Positions 50,936 to 59,209 of a stretch of DNA of 64,000 bases are shown piece by piece. The translations under genes were made by a program, and so were the position numbers. The notes beneath the pieces were generated by a model that saw nothing but the letters and a program-made list of their open reading frames with translations, searched no databases and was not told the origin of the DNA. Numbering within the stretch: the stretch's first letter is position 1; every line of letters begins with the position of its first letter. The stretch covers positions 1 to 64,000 of the forward strand of contig CAAGKF010000185.1 in the NCBI GenBank assembly GCA_900770345.1, written 5' to 3'. The stretch comes from Lachnospiraceae bacterium. GTDB lineage: Bacteria; Bacillota; Clostridia; Lachnospirales; Lachnospiraceae.

Positions 50936-52501
50936 CTATGCCAGAAATGCTCCGGCAATTTCCTTTACGCCTTCCGGATGTTTCTCCATCCAGCCTTCAA
51001 AATCCATGCCGCTCTCTGTGACGGCTTTTCCCAGTGTTCTCATAAACTCCGGAATATCCTTCTGCAGGATCACGCCTAAATTTTCCCCCATACGTTCGGA
51101 TCCCTGTTTGTCGCAGCCGTTATAGTGAAGCGTGAAGGCAGGAACAGCAACTTTGTCAATCAGCTTCACGCCGCCGTGGAAACCGATGATCCCGGTCTGA
51201 TGGGTGCCGCAGGAGGACGGGCAGCCGGAAATATGGATCTGCGGAAGCACGCCGTCTGCAAATCCCTCTTCCTGTTCCATCGCAACCAGGCTGCGCAGCA
51301 GTTCCTGAGAATCTCTCACACCCTGCTGACAGATTGAAGCGCCGATACATGCAACTGATTCCTCAAATAATGTAGCAGCACTGTCATCTGTCGCCTCCAG
51401 AACCCTGGCTGCCTCTGCTCCTGTCAGATTAATGATATATACAGATTCATCAGGAGCAAGACGCAGCTCCGCCTGATCCATCTCACCAATAACATCGTAA
51501 AGCTTCCCAAAGAAATCCGGCTTGGGGCAGCCGCCTACAGGATGATAATGAACACTGAAAAGCCCGGTCTGTTTCTGAGCGGAAACCCTTCTGTCGTCAG
51601 GCGCCTCACCGTCAGCTGCCTTGGCTGCCGGCTCCCCTGACTGTCCCAGCATCTCCTCTGTCAGTGTCAGATCCTCACCGGATGCATATACCGCATCCAG
51701 CTTTTCCTGGTAAGCCTTCCTGTAATCCTCAGGTCCGCCAAGAACGTCCTGCATATAACGTGTCCTGGCTTTGGCGCGGTTGTCATAATTTCCGTAAGCG
51801 CGGAAAGTATCATACATTGCCTGAATATAGTAAAGAATCTGATCCGGTTTTACCGCTTCCGCTACCTTCACACCGAATTTCGGATTATTGCCAAGTCCGC
51901 CGGCAGTATATACATCAAAACAGCCGTCCGGACGGGCCGCAAAGCCCATATCACGGAAGGTGGCATGAGGGATGTTTTCCGGAGAACCGGAAAAGCAGAC
52001 CTTCAGCTTTCTCGGAAGCTTCGGGCCTCTGATGTAACCCATCAGGAATTCAGATGCTGCCAGAGCATACGGCATCACGTCAAAATATTCATTTTTCTCC
52101 ACGCCGGCCAGCGGAGAAGCCATTACATTACGCGGAAAATCTCCGCCGCCGCCTCTGGTAACAATCCCGCAGGATAAGGCTGACACTGACAGATCACAGA
52201 CAGCTGCTTCCGACAGATTGTGAAGCTGAACAGTCTGGCAGGTGGTAAAATGCACCTTGCTGATATCATATTTTGCCACAGAATCAGCGATAAATTTCAG
52301 TTTTTCCATGTTTATCCGGCCCGCCGGCATGCGCAGGCGCAGCATGCTGGCCTGTCCGCCTTTCTGAGCATAGCTTCCGAATCCGCCGGAAATTCCCTTA
52401 TAGGTCTTGGCATCGATCTCTTTTCTGTAAAATTTTCCGGTTGCTTCCGCAAAATCTTTATAATCTTCCTTCCACTCTTCCGGTTTGATTGCTGTTAACA
52501 T
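50936..52501 (-). CDS. Siroheme-dependent sulfite/nitrite reductase
   Basis: 521 aa. Siroheme-[4Fe-4S] ligands form the pattern C385-X5-C391 (ACIGASICQQ) and C427-X3-C431 (SGCPSSCGTH). The two half-domains typical of the family are seen (RLRMPAGRINMEKL; RNVMASPLAGVEKNEYFDV; GGLGNNPKFGVKVAEAV). The substrate, sulfite or nitrite, cannot be decided from the sequence. No reductase partner subunit adjoins it, so ferredoxin or flavodoxin is the likely donor. Siroheme genes lie at 61-64 kb. AAAGGAGGA precedes the ATG, only 28 bp after jetC. Confidence 0.92.
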   Translation of the reverse strand: MLTAIKPEEWKEDYKDFAEATGKFYRKEIDAKTYKGISGGFGSYAQKGGQASMLRLRMPAGRINMEKLKFIADSVAKYDISKVHFTTCQTVQLHNLSEAAVCDLSVSALSCGIVTRGGGGDFPRNVMASPLAGVEKNEYFDVMPYALAASEFLMGYIRGPKLPRKLKVCFSGSPENIPHATFRDMGFAARPDGCFDVYTAGGLGNNPKFGVKVAEAVKPDQILYYIQAMYDTFRAYGNYDNRAKARTRYMQDVLGGPEDYRKAYQEKLDAVYASGEDLTLTEEMLGQSGEPAAKAADGEAPDDRRVSAQKQTGLFSVHYHPVGGCPKPDFFGKLYDVIGEMDQAELRLAPDESVYIINLTGAEAARVLEATDDSAATLFEESVACIGASICQQGVRDSQELLRSLVAMEQEEGFADGVLPQIHISGCPSSCGTHQTGIIGFHGGVKLIDKVAVPAFTLHYNGCDKQGSERMGENLGVILQKDIPEFMRTLGKAVTESGMDFEGWMEKHPEGVKEIAGAFLA

Positions 52502-52529
52502 ATATTTCGTCCTCCTTTAAATGATTCAT

Positions 52530-55500
52530 TTATCCGTTTTCTTCCCCCAGATCCCGCATCAGTTCTCCAAAGCTCTCCCGCTCAAACTCCTGAATAGAGA
52601 TGGATTTTTTATTAGGATTGGCAAAAACAAAGGTTTTATTGACATTTTCCACATAATTCTGAATTTTATCATTTGTAGCGCTGATGACAGCCTGGAAACC
52701 CAGTCCGCGTATCAGTTCAATACAGCTGGCGACCTTCTCCGCATCCATCTTGGAAAAAGCCTCATCCAGCACTACCAGACGAATAGTCGGATTCTTCCGC
52801 ACTCCCGGTGACTGACTGATGCGGTATGCCTGGGCAAAGCTGGCGAGAAGAGCCACATACAGCGGATTCTGTCCCTCTCCTCCGGAATTTTTCTTGATCA
52901 TCCGGCTCAGACGGATTTTGATCACCTCATCCTCATTCTGAATCAGCTGCTGCATATCAAAGGAAAGATAGGTGCGGTAATCCGCGTATTTCTCCATATT
53001 CCTCTTTGCCTCCTCCATTTCCTCTGCCGTCGCGTTTTCCGGTGGGATAAAGATAGAAATCAGCTCATTCATCAGCTCCCCGTAATGATTTTCATGTTCC
53101 ATGGTAAACAGGTTCAGCTGATTATCCAGGGTTTTTGCCAGATCCGCCGGATTCACCTCCAGGGCTTCATCCATAAACATATCGTAGAAGCGGCCGTCCG
53201 CTCCCCGGTTCCTCCCGATCACAAACTGATACTTGTCCTTTCCGAAATCCAGGCGGCTGATGATTCTGTTCAGCTCATCCTTGCGCAGCAGGGCCTCCCT
53301 GATGGCACTGCGGATCTTATAGATAAAATCATCCTTAAAATGCTCCACCGCCGCTCTGGCCTGTTCGGAAGCACGGACACGGTACTGTTCCAGATGATCG
53401 CAGGAAAGGGCCTCCAGAAGACGGTCATAGGCTTCATTGTCTCTGGCACTCAAAGGGAAATTGCGATTGGGATAAGTCCGCAGATACTCTCCCCGGATAC
53501 CAAGAAGCTGCTCTCTGGCCTGATTTCGTTTTATTTCCAGCTGCTGGCATTTAATGCCGTAATTTTCTTTTTCTTTATCGTAACGCGGATGATCTGTCAG
53601 AGCCAGATAATCCGTCAGTTCTTTTTCATACTCCTCCCTCCGGGGAACATTTTCCTCCTGAAAAGCCTTTTCCTGATCAAAAAGAGTCCCCTCCAGCTGT
53701 ACCGCACTGCCGCGGCAGCGTTCCAGCTCATGCTTTTTCAAAAGGATCAGCTCCTGCAGACGGTCACGTTCCCGCTTCTTTCCGTCGCACAGCTCTGTCA
53801 CAGCCCTTCGCTCCTGTTCCAGCTGATCCACATTCTGAGCCTTTAACGCCTCCAGCTTTGCAGCAAGGCGTTTTTTATCATGCTGCTTCTCCTGCCAGCT
53901 TCGGATATCCTCCAGCCACTGCAGATATTCTCCCGCGTCTCCGGAAAGATATTCCAGCTCCAGTATACGACGGCAATCCTTTAAAATCAACTCCTGAGGC
54001 ATTTTCTTTTGCTCAATTGCAGCCAGCTCTCCCTCCAGAAGCCGGATACGTCTGCGAAGACTGTCCTTTCCGATATAAGCATACTTTGTATACTGATCCG
54101 GATTAATATACTGCATCCGGAAGGAATGGTACAAAAGACAGTCTGGTGTAATGCCCACACGGCAGGTTCTCAGTTCCTCCACGGAACGGCACTTGATCAC
54201 CTTGCCCAGCAGAAGATTGATATAGGGGACTAAATAGCCCTCTCTTACTGTAACCTCCTCTGCCAGAGCTCCGTCCATAGCCTCAGACTGATGCCGAAAG
54301 ATCCGCTCCGTATCAAGCACTGCCACATTGCAGCACTGCTTTTTATCCAGCTCTCCGTAAACAGAAAGAGCCTTCGCGGCATATTTGGGTGAAACCACCA
54401 GATTCAGCTTGTTGCTGCCCAGGTAGCCCTCCACCGCACTGCGCCACTCATCCCTGGGCACATCCAGAAGATCAGCCAGTACATGGACCTCTACACTCTT
54501 TCCCGTTTCCTCCAGAAGCCTTCTCTGGATATAGGACCGTGCGTCCTCCAGATATCTGGGATAGGCTTTGTTTCCGGCCTTCAGCTGTTCCAGTTCTTCC
54601 CTTGTCTGGCGCTCCTGCTTTTTCAGTTCATTCAGCGCTGCCGCTGCCTCCTGGCGCTGCTTTTCCGCGTCAGCCCGCATTCCTTCAAAAGATTTTTTCA
54701 GCCGTTCCAGGATCTCCCGCGTAACCGTGCGGTTTTCAAATCCCTCCAGATCCCACAGCGTCTGGTTGGAGACGATATCCTCTTCCTCCCACTGCTTTAA
54801 AGCTGCAGCTGTCTTCTGCCATTTTGCCTCACTGTGTCCCAGACGCTCCAGAAGCTCATTTAAGGAAGTCAGCTGCTCCTTTAGCTCCTCGTATCCTGTG
54901 GAAGCAATACTACGAAGCAGCCGGTCGCCTTCTTCCGTCAGCTGTCCGATCTGCTCCTCCGCCGCAGCCTTTGCCGCCTCCTGCTGTTCCTCTTCCGAAG
55001 AGAGAACAGCCATTTTATCCCGCAGCGTCCCGATCTGGGCCTTCAGATCAAGAAGGCCCAGCTTTTTTGTAAACCATGTATATTTATCAATACTGTCCTC
55101 CAGGGTTTTATACTCACTGAAAGCATCCCTGATCTTTTTCAGCTCTTCAATCTCCCGGCAGGTATCCTCGATTTTCCGGCGCATGCGCCCATACTGCATC
55201 ACGCTCTCCTGCATATCCTCAATATGAATATCCTGCTCCGTACAGATGTATTCCTTTACAAAATCCTCCAGCCGTATATTCATGCGGAAGGGAATTGCCC
55301 TCTTAAACAGAAGAGGGAACTTCTCACTGTCCAGCCCTCCCAGGTAGCAGTCATAGAGGACCCGGCGGAAACGCTCATTGTGAGAAGTATAAAAACGCTC
55401 CTCCTTCCCGTAATTCGCCTCCAGATACCGCTCTACCTCCTGAATGGACATCGTTCTGGTATCTGTGCGGTAGCCATTTTCCCACAAAGGACCTCTGTGC

Positions 55501-55949
55501 CAGAAAAAACGGCGGGAAATCTCATTTGTCGCGGTTTCCACATCAAAAACAATTCCCACACATTGACATTCTCCGCTGTCCGTCCTCTGCAGCTCCAGCA
55601 CAATGGTGGATGAAAAATTCCGGTTCCTCAGATAGGAAAATTCATTGTTTTCACCGATATTGACCATACCCCGCAGATATTCGATCAGGCTCCGGTCCGA
55701 ATCATCGGCAGCAGCCTTATTGAAAAATCCGCGGCCGTCCGTATTGGCGTACAGCACGATCTGCAGTGCGTCGATGACCGTTGATTTGCCGCTGCCGGAA
55801 TGGCCTGTAAAAAAATTGATCTCCTTATGAAAGCTTAAGATTTTCTTTGAGATATAGTGCCAGTTATTCAGACAGATTCTGGTCAGGGCCAGAAAAGGAG
55901 AGGCTCCGTCTCCGTTTTGTTCTTTACTGCCGGCTGTCATTTCCATCAT
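52530..55949 (-). CDS. jetC: JetC/MksB-type SMC-like ATPase
   Basis: 1139 aa from ATG 55949, with AGGAGG six bases upstream; it overlaps jetB by 26 bp. Walker A GHSGSGKST at about residues 49-57, a long coiled coil with a hinge-like middle (about 470-640), signature motif SGGEGQ at about 1022-1027, and Walker B IRLVVLDEAFSKMD at about 1056-1069. This is the MukB/MksB/JetC class. With jetA and jetB it would form a loop-extruding condensin. In Wadjet systems this recognises small circular DNA; in Mks systems it organises chromosomes. Confidence 0.92.
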   Translation of the reverse strand: MMEMTAGSKEQNGDGASPFLALTRICLNNWHYISKKILSFHKEINFFTGHSGSGKSTVIDALQIVLYANTDGRGFFNKAAADDSDRSLIEYLRGMVNIGENNEFSYLRNRNFSSTIVLELQRTDSGECQCVGIVFDVETATNEISRRFFWHRGPLWENGYRTDTRTMSIQEVERYLEANYGKEERFYTSHNERFRRVLYDCYLGGLDSEKFPLLFKRAIPFRMNIRLEDFVKEYICTEQDIHIEDMQESVMQYGRMRRKIEDTCREIEELKKIRDAFSEYKTLEDSIDKYTWFTKKLGLLDLKAQIGTLRDKMAVLSSEEEQQEAAKAAAEEQIGQLTEEGDRLLRSIASTGYEELKEQLTSLNELLERLGHSEAKWQKTAAALKQWEEEDIVSNQTLWDLEGFENRTVTREILERLKKSFEGMRADAEKQRQEAAAALNELKKQERQTREELEQLKAGNKAYPRYLEDARSYIQRRLLEETGKSVEVHVLADLLDVPRDEWRSAVEGYLGSNKLNLVVSPKYAAKALSVYGELDKKQCCNVAVLDTERIFRHQSEAMDGALAEEVTVREGYLVPYINLLLGKVIKCRSVEELRTCRVGITPDCLLYHSFRMQYINPDQYTKYAYIGKDSLRRRIRLLEGELAAIEQKKMPQELILKDCRRILELEYLSGDAGEYLQWLEDIRSWQEKQHDKKRLAAKLEALKAQNVDQLEQERRAVTELCDGKKRERDRLQELILLKKHELERCRGSAVQLEGTLFDQEKAFQEENVPRREEYEKELTDYLALTDHPRYDKEKENYGIKCQQLEIKRNQAREQLLGIRGEYLRTYPNRNFPLSARDNEAYDRLLEALSCDHLEQYRVRASEQARAAVEHFKDDFIYKIRSAIREALLRKDELNRIISRLDFGKDKYQFVIGRNRGADGRFYDMFMDEALEVNPADLAKTLDNQLNLFTMEHENHYGELMNELISIFIPPENATAEEMEEAKRNMEKYADYRTYLSFDMQQLIQNEDEVIKIRLSRMIKKNSGGEGQNPLYVALLASFAQAYRISQSPGVRKNPTIRLVVLDEAFSKMDAEKVASCIELIRGLGFQAVISATNDKIQNYVENVNKTFVFANPNKKSISIQEFERESFGELMRDLGEENG

Positions 55950-56565
55950 CCTCTTCCTCCTCTCCGCCGTTTTCCTCGTCAAAGGAAGCCAGAAGCTCCC
56001 TCACATCATCGCCCATAAGCACCACATTGATACAGGGGTAGATAATCAGACGGCTTTCGCTGTTCAGATCCTCCAGAAGATCCAGAGGTTCGATCAGCTG
56101 ATATTTCTTCAGAAGCGTGATCGTCCGGCGGATATCCGTGGGGGACGGCTGCTTCCGGAAGAGACGGTAGGTTCCAAGCTTATCGTGTACCTCCCTCAGC
56201 GTCGTATAGACATTGACACTGGTGGACACCGATTCCATCTGTTCATCATAGATCAGCTTCAGTGCCAGCACATACAATGTAGCAAGTCTGGGCAGTTTAT
56301 CCCCCACCAGTCCTTCGCCCTGGATATAAATGATCCCCATATGGCTGTTTTCCAGCACCGTTACGCCGCTGACAGCAAAATATTCCCGAATAAATTCCAG
56401 GTGTCTGCTTAAAATGCGGTAGTCCTTGTTGTACTGAAAACGGCCGCTTTTTCTGTCATATTTTCGTTCCAGTATATAGGTCTGGCGCAGCAGAAGACGA
56501 ATGGACTCTGTTACCTCCAGCTGCTCCTCCTGCATCATGTTGTCATAGTAGGGAATCATTCCCAT
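55924..56565 (-). CDS. jetB: JetB/MksE-like DUF4194 protein
   Basis: 213 aa: winged-helix protein of the DUF4194 type (VTESIRLLLRQTYILERKYD, YRILSRHLEFIREYFAV, KLGTYRLFRKQPSPTDIRRT, LDLLEDLNSESRLIIYPCI). The tail is strongly acidic (EENGGEEEEDDGND). It corresponds to the KITE subunit that bridges kleisin and SMC heads. It overlaps jetA by 23 bp and jetC by 26 bp, so all three are translated as a unit. Confidence 0.9.
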   Translation of the reverse strand: MGMIPYYDNMMQEEQLEVTESIRLLLRQTYILERKYDRKSGRFQYNKDYRILSRHLEFIREYFAVSGVTVLENSHMGIIYIQGEGLVGDKLPRLATLYVLALKLIYDEQMESVSTSVNVYTTLREVHDKLGTYRLFRKQPSPTDIRRTITLLKKYQLIEPLDLLEDLNSESRLIIYPCINVVLMGDDVRELLASFDEENGGEEEEDDGNDSRQ

Positions 56566-57940
56566 TCCTCCTCACAAATACAAATCCGGGATACGTATAC
56601 CGACCGTTATGGATCATCTCCGGTTCTCCTTTTTCAACCCGATAAAGGCTTTTTTTCCTGGTAGAATAATCGTAAGCCAGGATCAGCTTTTCAAACTCCT
56701 CATCACTGGTAACCGTATCCGTTCCCACCTTCATGCGGCCGGAGATCATACGGCCGCTTATAAATTCCTCGATTTCCCGGGGACTGTAGCGATTTTTCAC
56801 CCTGTTCAGATTCAGGACCTGCTCCACGGAAAGCTCCTGTGTCTCCTCTTCATCCTTCAGCTGCTCCGCAAAGCCTGCCTTGGTCTTTCTGCGCTTGTAC
56901 AGGGAACGCTCCGACAGGATACTCGTCTGAGACAGATTCATGCGGCTTCCGGCTTTCCGGATCATATCCTCATCCGCGCCTGACTGTGAAAGACGGTTCA
57001 GCAGCTGAATGATCAGACCCTTTGTGTTATCCTCCTGATTCAAAAGATAATTCAGTCTGGTAACAGTAGCTCTCACATAGCGTGTATGTTCCTTATCCAT
57101 ATTCGCTATGCGGTGTTCAATATCGTCAAATCCCCTTTCCAGCTGATCCAGCTGGCTTAAAACATCCGCTGCGGAAAGGCCGGCAGATACCGCTCCTGCT
57201 TTCTCCAGACCGGTTTCGGGGCACATTTTAAGGAGCCACTCCCGGTCCTCCCGCATGGCTCCGATCCAGGCCTTGATATCTGCTTTATAGAGATAAAAAT
57301 TGTCGGAGGTTTTTAAAATATGGTATTTCCGGTTGACGATCTCCTCCACATAGCCTTCCAGATGCTCCTTCAAAAGATCCCCGTAATTTTTCTGTTCCAG
57401 AAGACTGCCGAAAAACTTGTCCATATTGTGCAGCATATCCTGAAGGGATTTGTTCAGCTTCTTTGTATTGACCAGCGCTGTATGAAGCAGGCTGACCCCG
57501 GATCTGGGATCATTTTTAAGAGAAAAAAGAATCGCATAGACATTCTGAATATAAATCTGTGTCTCATCCTCCTCATCGCTGGAAAGTCTGGAAAATGCTT
57601 CCAGCATCACGGCCGCATAATCAGGGATTACAATATTCGCCGTCATGGAAGCATAGTCATCCACACGGCGCAGCCAGCCGGTTTTCAAAAGCCAGTTTAA
57701 CACCCGGGTGGCCGGAGGCTCCAGGGCATCGCTCTCATCCTCCGTATCCTCCTGCCAGATCACGCATTTCTTTTTCGAAAAATACTCACTTAAAAGCTGA
57801 ATGCACATTTCCCTGCTCAGGAAATAATTGCTGTACTCATACTCCTCATTGATCTGCAGAAGAGCTTCTATATAAGTGGACCGGTTGATGGAGCGGAAAA
57901 GACTCCAGAACCGGTCCGGTATCTCGTTCATCAGTTTCAT
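56543..57940 (-). CDS. jetA: JetA/MksF-like DUF5716 kleisin protein
   Basis: 465 aa from ATG 57940; GGAGG lies five bases upstream, and the DUF5716-typical start (NEIPDRFWSLFRSINRSTYI) follows immediately. Longer in-frame starts reach into mscS. Recognisable blocks: EALLQINEEYEYSNYFLSRE, LSEYFSKKKCVIWQED, NWLLKTGWLRRVDDY, and a C-terminal helix region ending RVKNRYSPREIEEFISG. NCBI-style naming calls this the Wadjet JetA family. It would be the kleisin that closes the SMC ring. First gene of jetABC. Confidence 0.9.
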   Translation of the reverse strand: MKLMNEIPDRFWSLFRSINRSTYIEALLQINEEYEYSNYFLSREMCIQLLSEYFSKKKCVIWQEDTEDESDALEPPATRVLNWLLKTGWLRRVDDYASMTANIVIPDYAAVMLEAFSRLSSDEEDETQIYIQNVYAILFSLKNDPRSGVSLLHTALVNTKKLNKSLQDMLHNMDKFFGSLLEQKNYGDLLKEHLEGYVEEIVNRKYHILKTSDNFYLYKADIKAWIGAMREDREWLLKMCPETGLEKAGAVSAGLSAADVLSQLDQLERGFDDIEHRIANMDKEHTRYVRATVTRLNYLLNQEDNTKGLIIQLLNRLSQSGADEDMIRKAGSRMNLSQTSILSERSLYKRRKTKAGFAEQLKDEEETQELSVEQVLNLNRVKNRYSPREIEEFISGRMISGRMKVGTDTVTSDEEFEKLILAYDYSTRKKSLYRVEKGEPEMIHNGRYTYPGFVFVRRNGNDSLL

Positions 57941-57992
57941 TGCAGCCTCCGATGTCTGTCTTTTGTGAACAGCAGTTTCCATCTTTTTCTGT

Positions 57993-58958
57993 TTATTTAT
58001 GTCTTTCTCCGGCATCCGCCGTCCGGATATTAACATCCACCTGATTAAAGGGAATCTCAATTCCTTCCGCGTCAAACGCCTCTTTGATCTGTTCTGTTAT
58101 ATCCCACAAAACCGTCCAGTAGTCTTCCGTTTTTACCCAGCCGCGTCCGCCAATCATCACCGCGCTGTCCGCCAGAGCACTGACAAACACGGTAATGCCT
58201 TCGTCCGTCAGCACCTTCGGATGATTCTCATATATACGGCGGATCACTTCCTTTGCCAGCTTCATATCGGAGGAATATCCGATACCGATTTCCACATCCA
58301 CACGCCGCTTGTCCTGCGCTGTTACATTGATGATCGTGGTATTGGATATCGTACCGTTGGGAATGGTAATCTTCTTATTATCTACCGTAATCAATGTAGT
58401 ATAGGTCAATCCGATATTATGTACAGTTCCTTCCATCCCCGAACAGATCACATAATCATTGACCAGAAACGGCCGTGTTACCAGGATCAGGATACCGCCT
58501 GCCACATTGGCCAGGCTTCCCTGCAGAGCAAGGCCGACGGTCAGACCGGCAGAACCAAGCAGAGCAATAATGGAGGCAGACGGAATACCGATCTTATCTG
58601 CCGCAATAAAAAGCGTCAGTGCATACATCACAGCATTTGCCACAGATAAAAGGAACTTGCTCACGCTGACATCGATATTCATCCGCTCAAAACTGTGTTT
58701 CAGAATTCCTTTCACCACACGGGTTACCTTCATACCGATCAGGATGATCAGAGCTGCGACTGCCAGACGATACGCAAAGCTCAAAAGCGCCGGAGTCCAG
58801 CTATTCAGTGTCTGCAGGATCACATTAGGCTTCAGCTGGGCCAGATCCTCCTGCAGCTGCACAGCCACCGCTTCCGTCTCCAATTCCAGCGCTGCCTTTG
58901 TTTCCACCGCAGCTGACGGCCAAAGGCCGGCTGACATTCCTTTCCATGCTGCTAACAT
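57993..58958 (-). CDS. mscS: MscS-family small-conductance mechanosensitive channel
   Basis: 321 aa. Three membrane segments; the pore helix region is SIIALLGSAGLTVGLALQGS, followed by LANVAGGILILVTRPFLVND, the MscS signature. The cytoplasmic beta-domain continues with IPNGTISNTTIINVTAQ. It releases solutes on hypo-osmotic shock. A good promoter lies upstream (59015-59043). Confidence 0.95.
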   Translation of the reverse strand: MLAAWKGMSAGLWPSAAVETKAALELETEAVAVQLQEDLAQLKPNVILQTLNSWTPALLSFAYRLAVAALIILIGMKVTRVVKGILKHSFERMNIDVSVSKFLLSVANAVMYALTLFIAADKIGIPSASIIALLGSAGLTVGLALQGSLANVAGGILILVTRPFLVNDYVICSGMEGTVHNIGLTYTTLITVDNKKITIPNGTISNTTIINVTAQDKRRVDVEIGIGYSSDMKLAKEVIRRIYENHPKVLTDEGITVFVSALADSAVMIGGRGWVKTEDYWTVLWDITEQIKEAFDAEGIEIPFNQVDVNIRTADAGERHK

Positions 58959-59014
58959 ATTTTCATCATTCTCCCTTCCATATTCTTTTCTGTCATTTTT
59001 TGTCCACGGAAGCT

Positions 59015-59043
59015 ATGATATCATGTATAAGCCATAAACTCAA
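59015..59043 (-). promoter_or_regulatory. mscS promoter
   Basis: Minus strand TTGAGT (59043-59038), 17 bp, TATCAT (59020-59015). Confidence 0.65.
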
Positions 59044-59047
59044 GACT

Positions 59048-59099
59048 GCTTTCATGATAAAAAGTACAGATATGCTTTCATGTGTAAAAAATACAGAGG
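59048..59099. repeat. Two-copy 26-bp tandem repeat
   Basis: Units GCTTTCATGATAAAAAGTAC.. (from 59048) and GCTTTCATGTGTAAAAAATA.. (from 59074) are direct, imperfect copies just upstream of the mscS promoter and beside the cstA terminator. Confidence 0.6.
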
Positions 59100-59148
59100 G
59101 CCACCGCGAAATCAATGTAAATATTACATAACTGTTTTGCGGCAGCCC
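59086..59148 (-). terminator. Terminator after cstA
   Basis: On the minus strand GGGCTGCCGC (59148-59139) pairs with GCGGTGGCCC (59107-59098) with two wobbles around a 31-nt loop, followed after a few bases by TTTTTT (59091-59086). Confidence 0.6.
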
Positions 59149-59209
59149 ATCAAATCTTTTTTATGAATCTTTTATTTAATTTTTTAAATACGATATTCCC
59201 AAACTGTCC

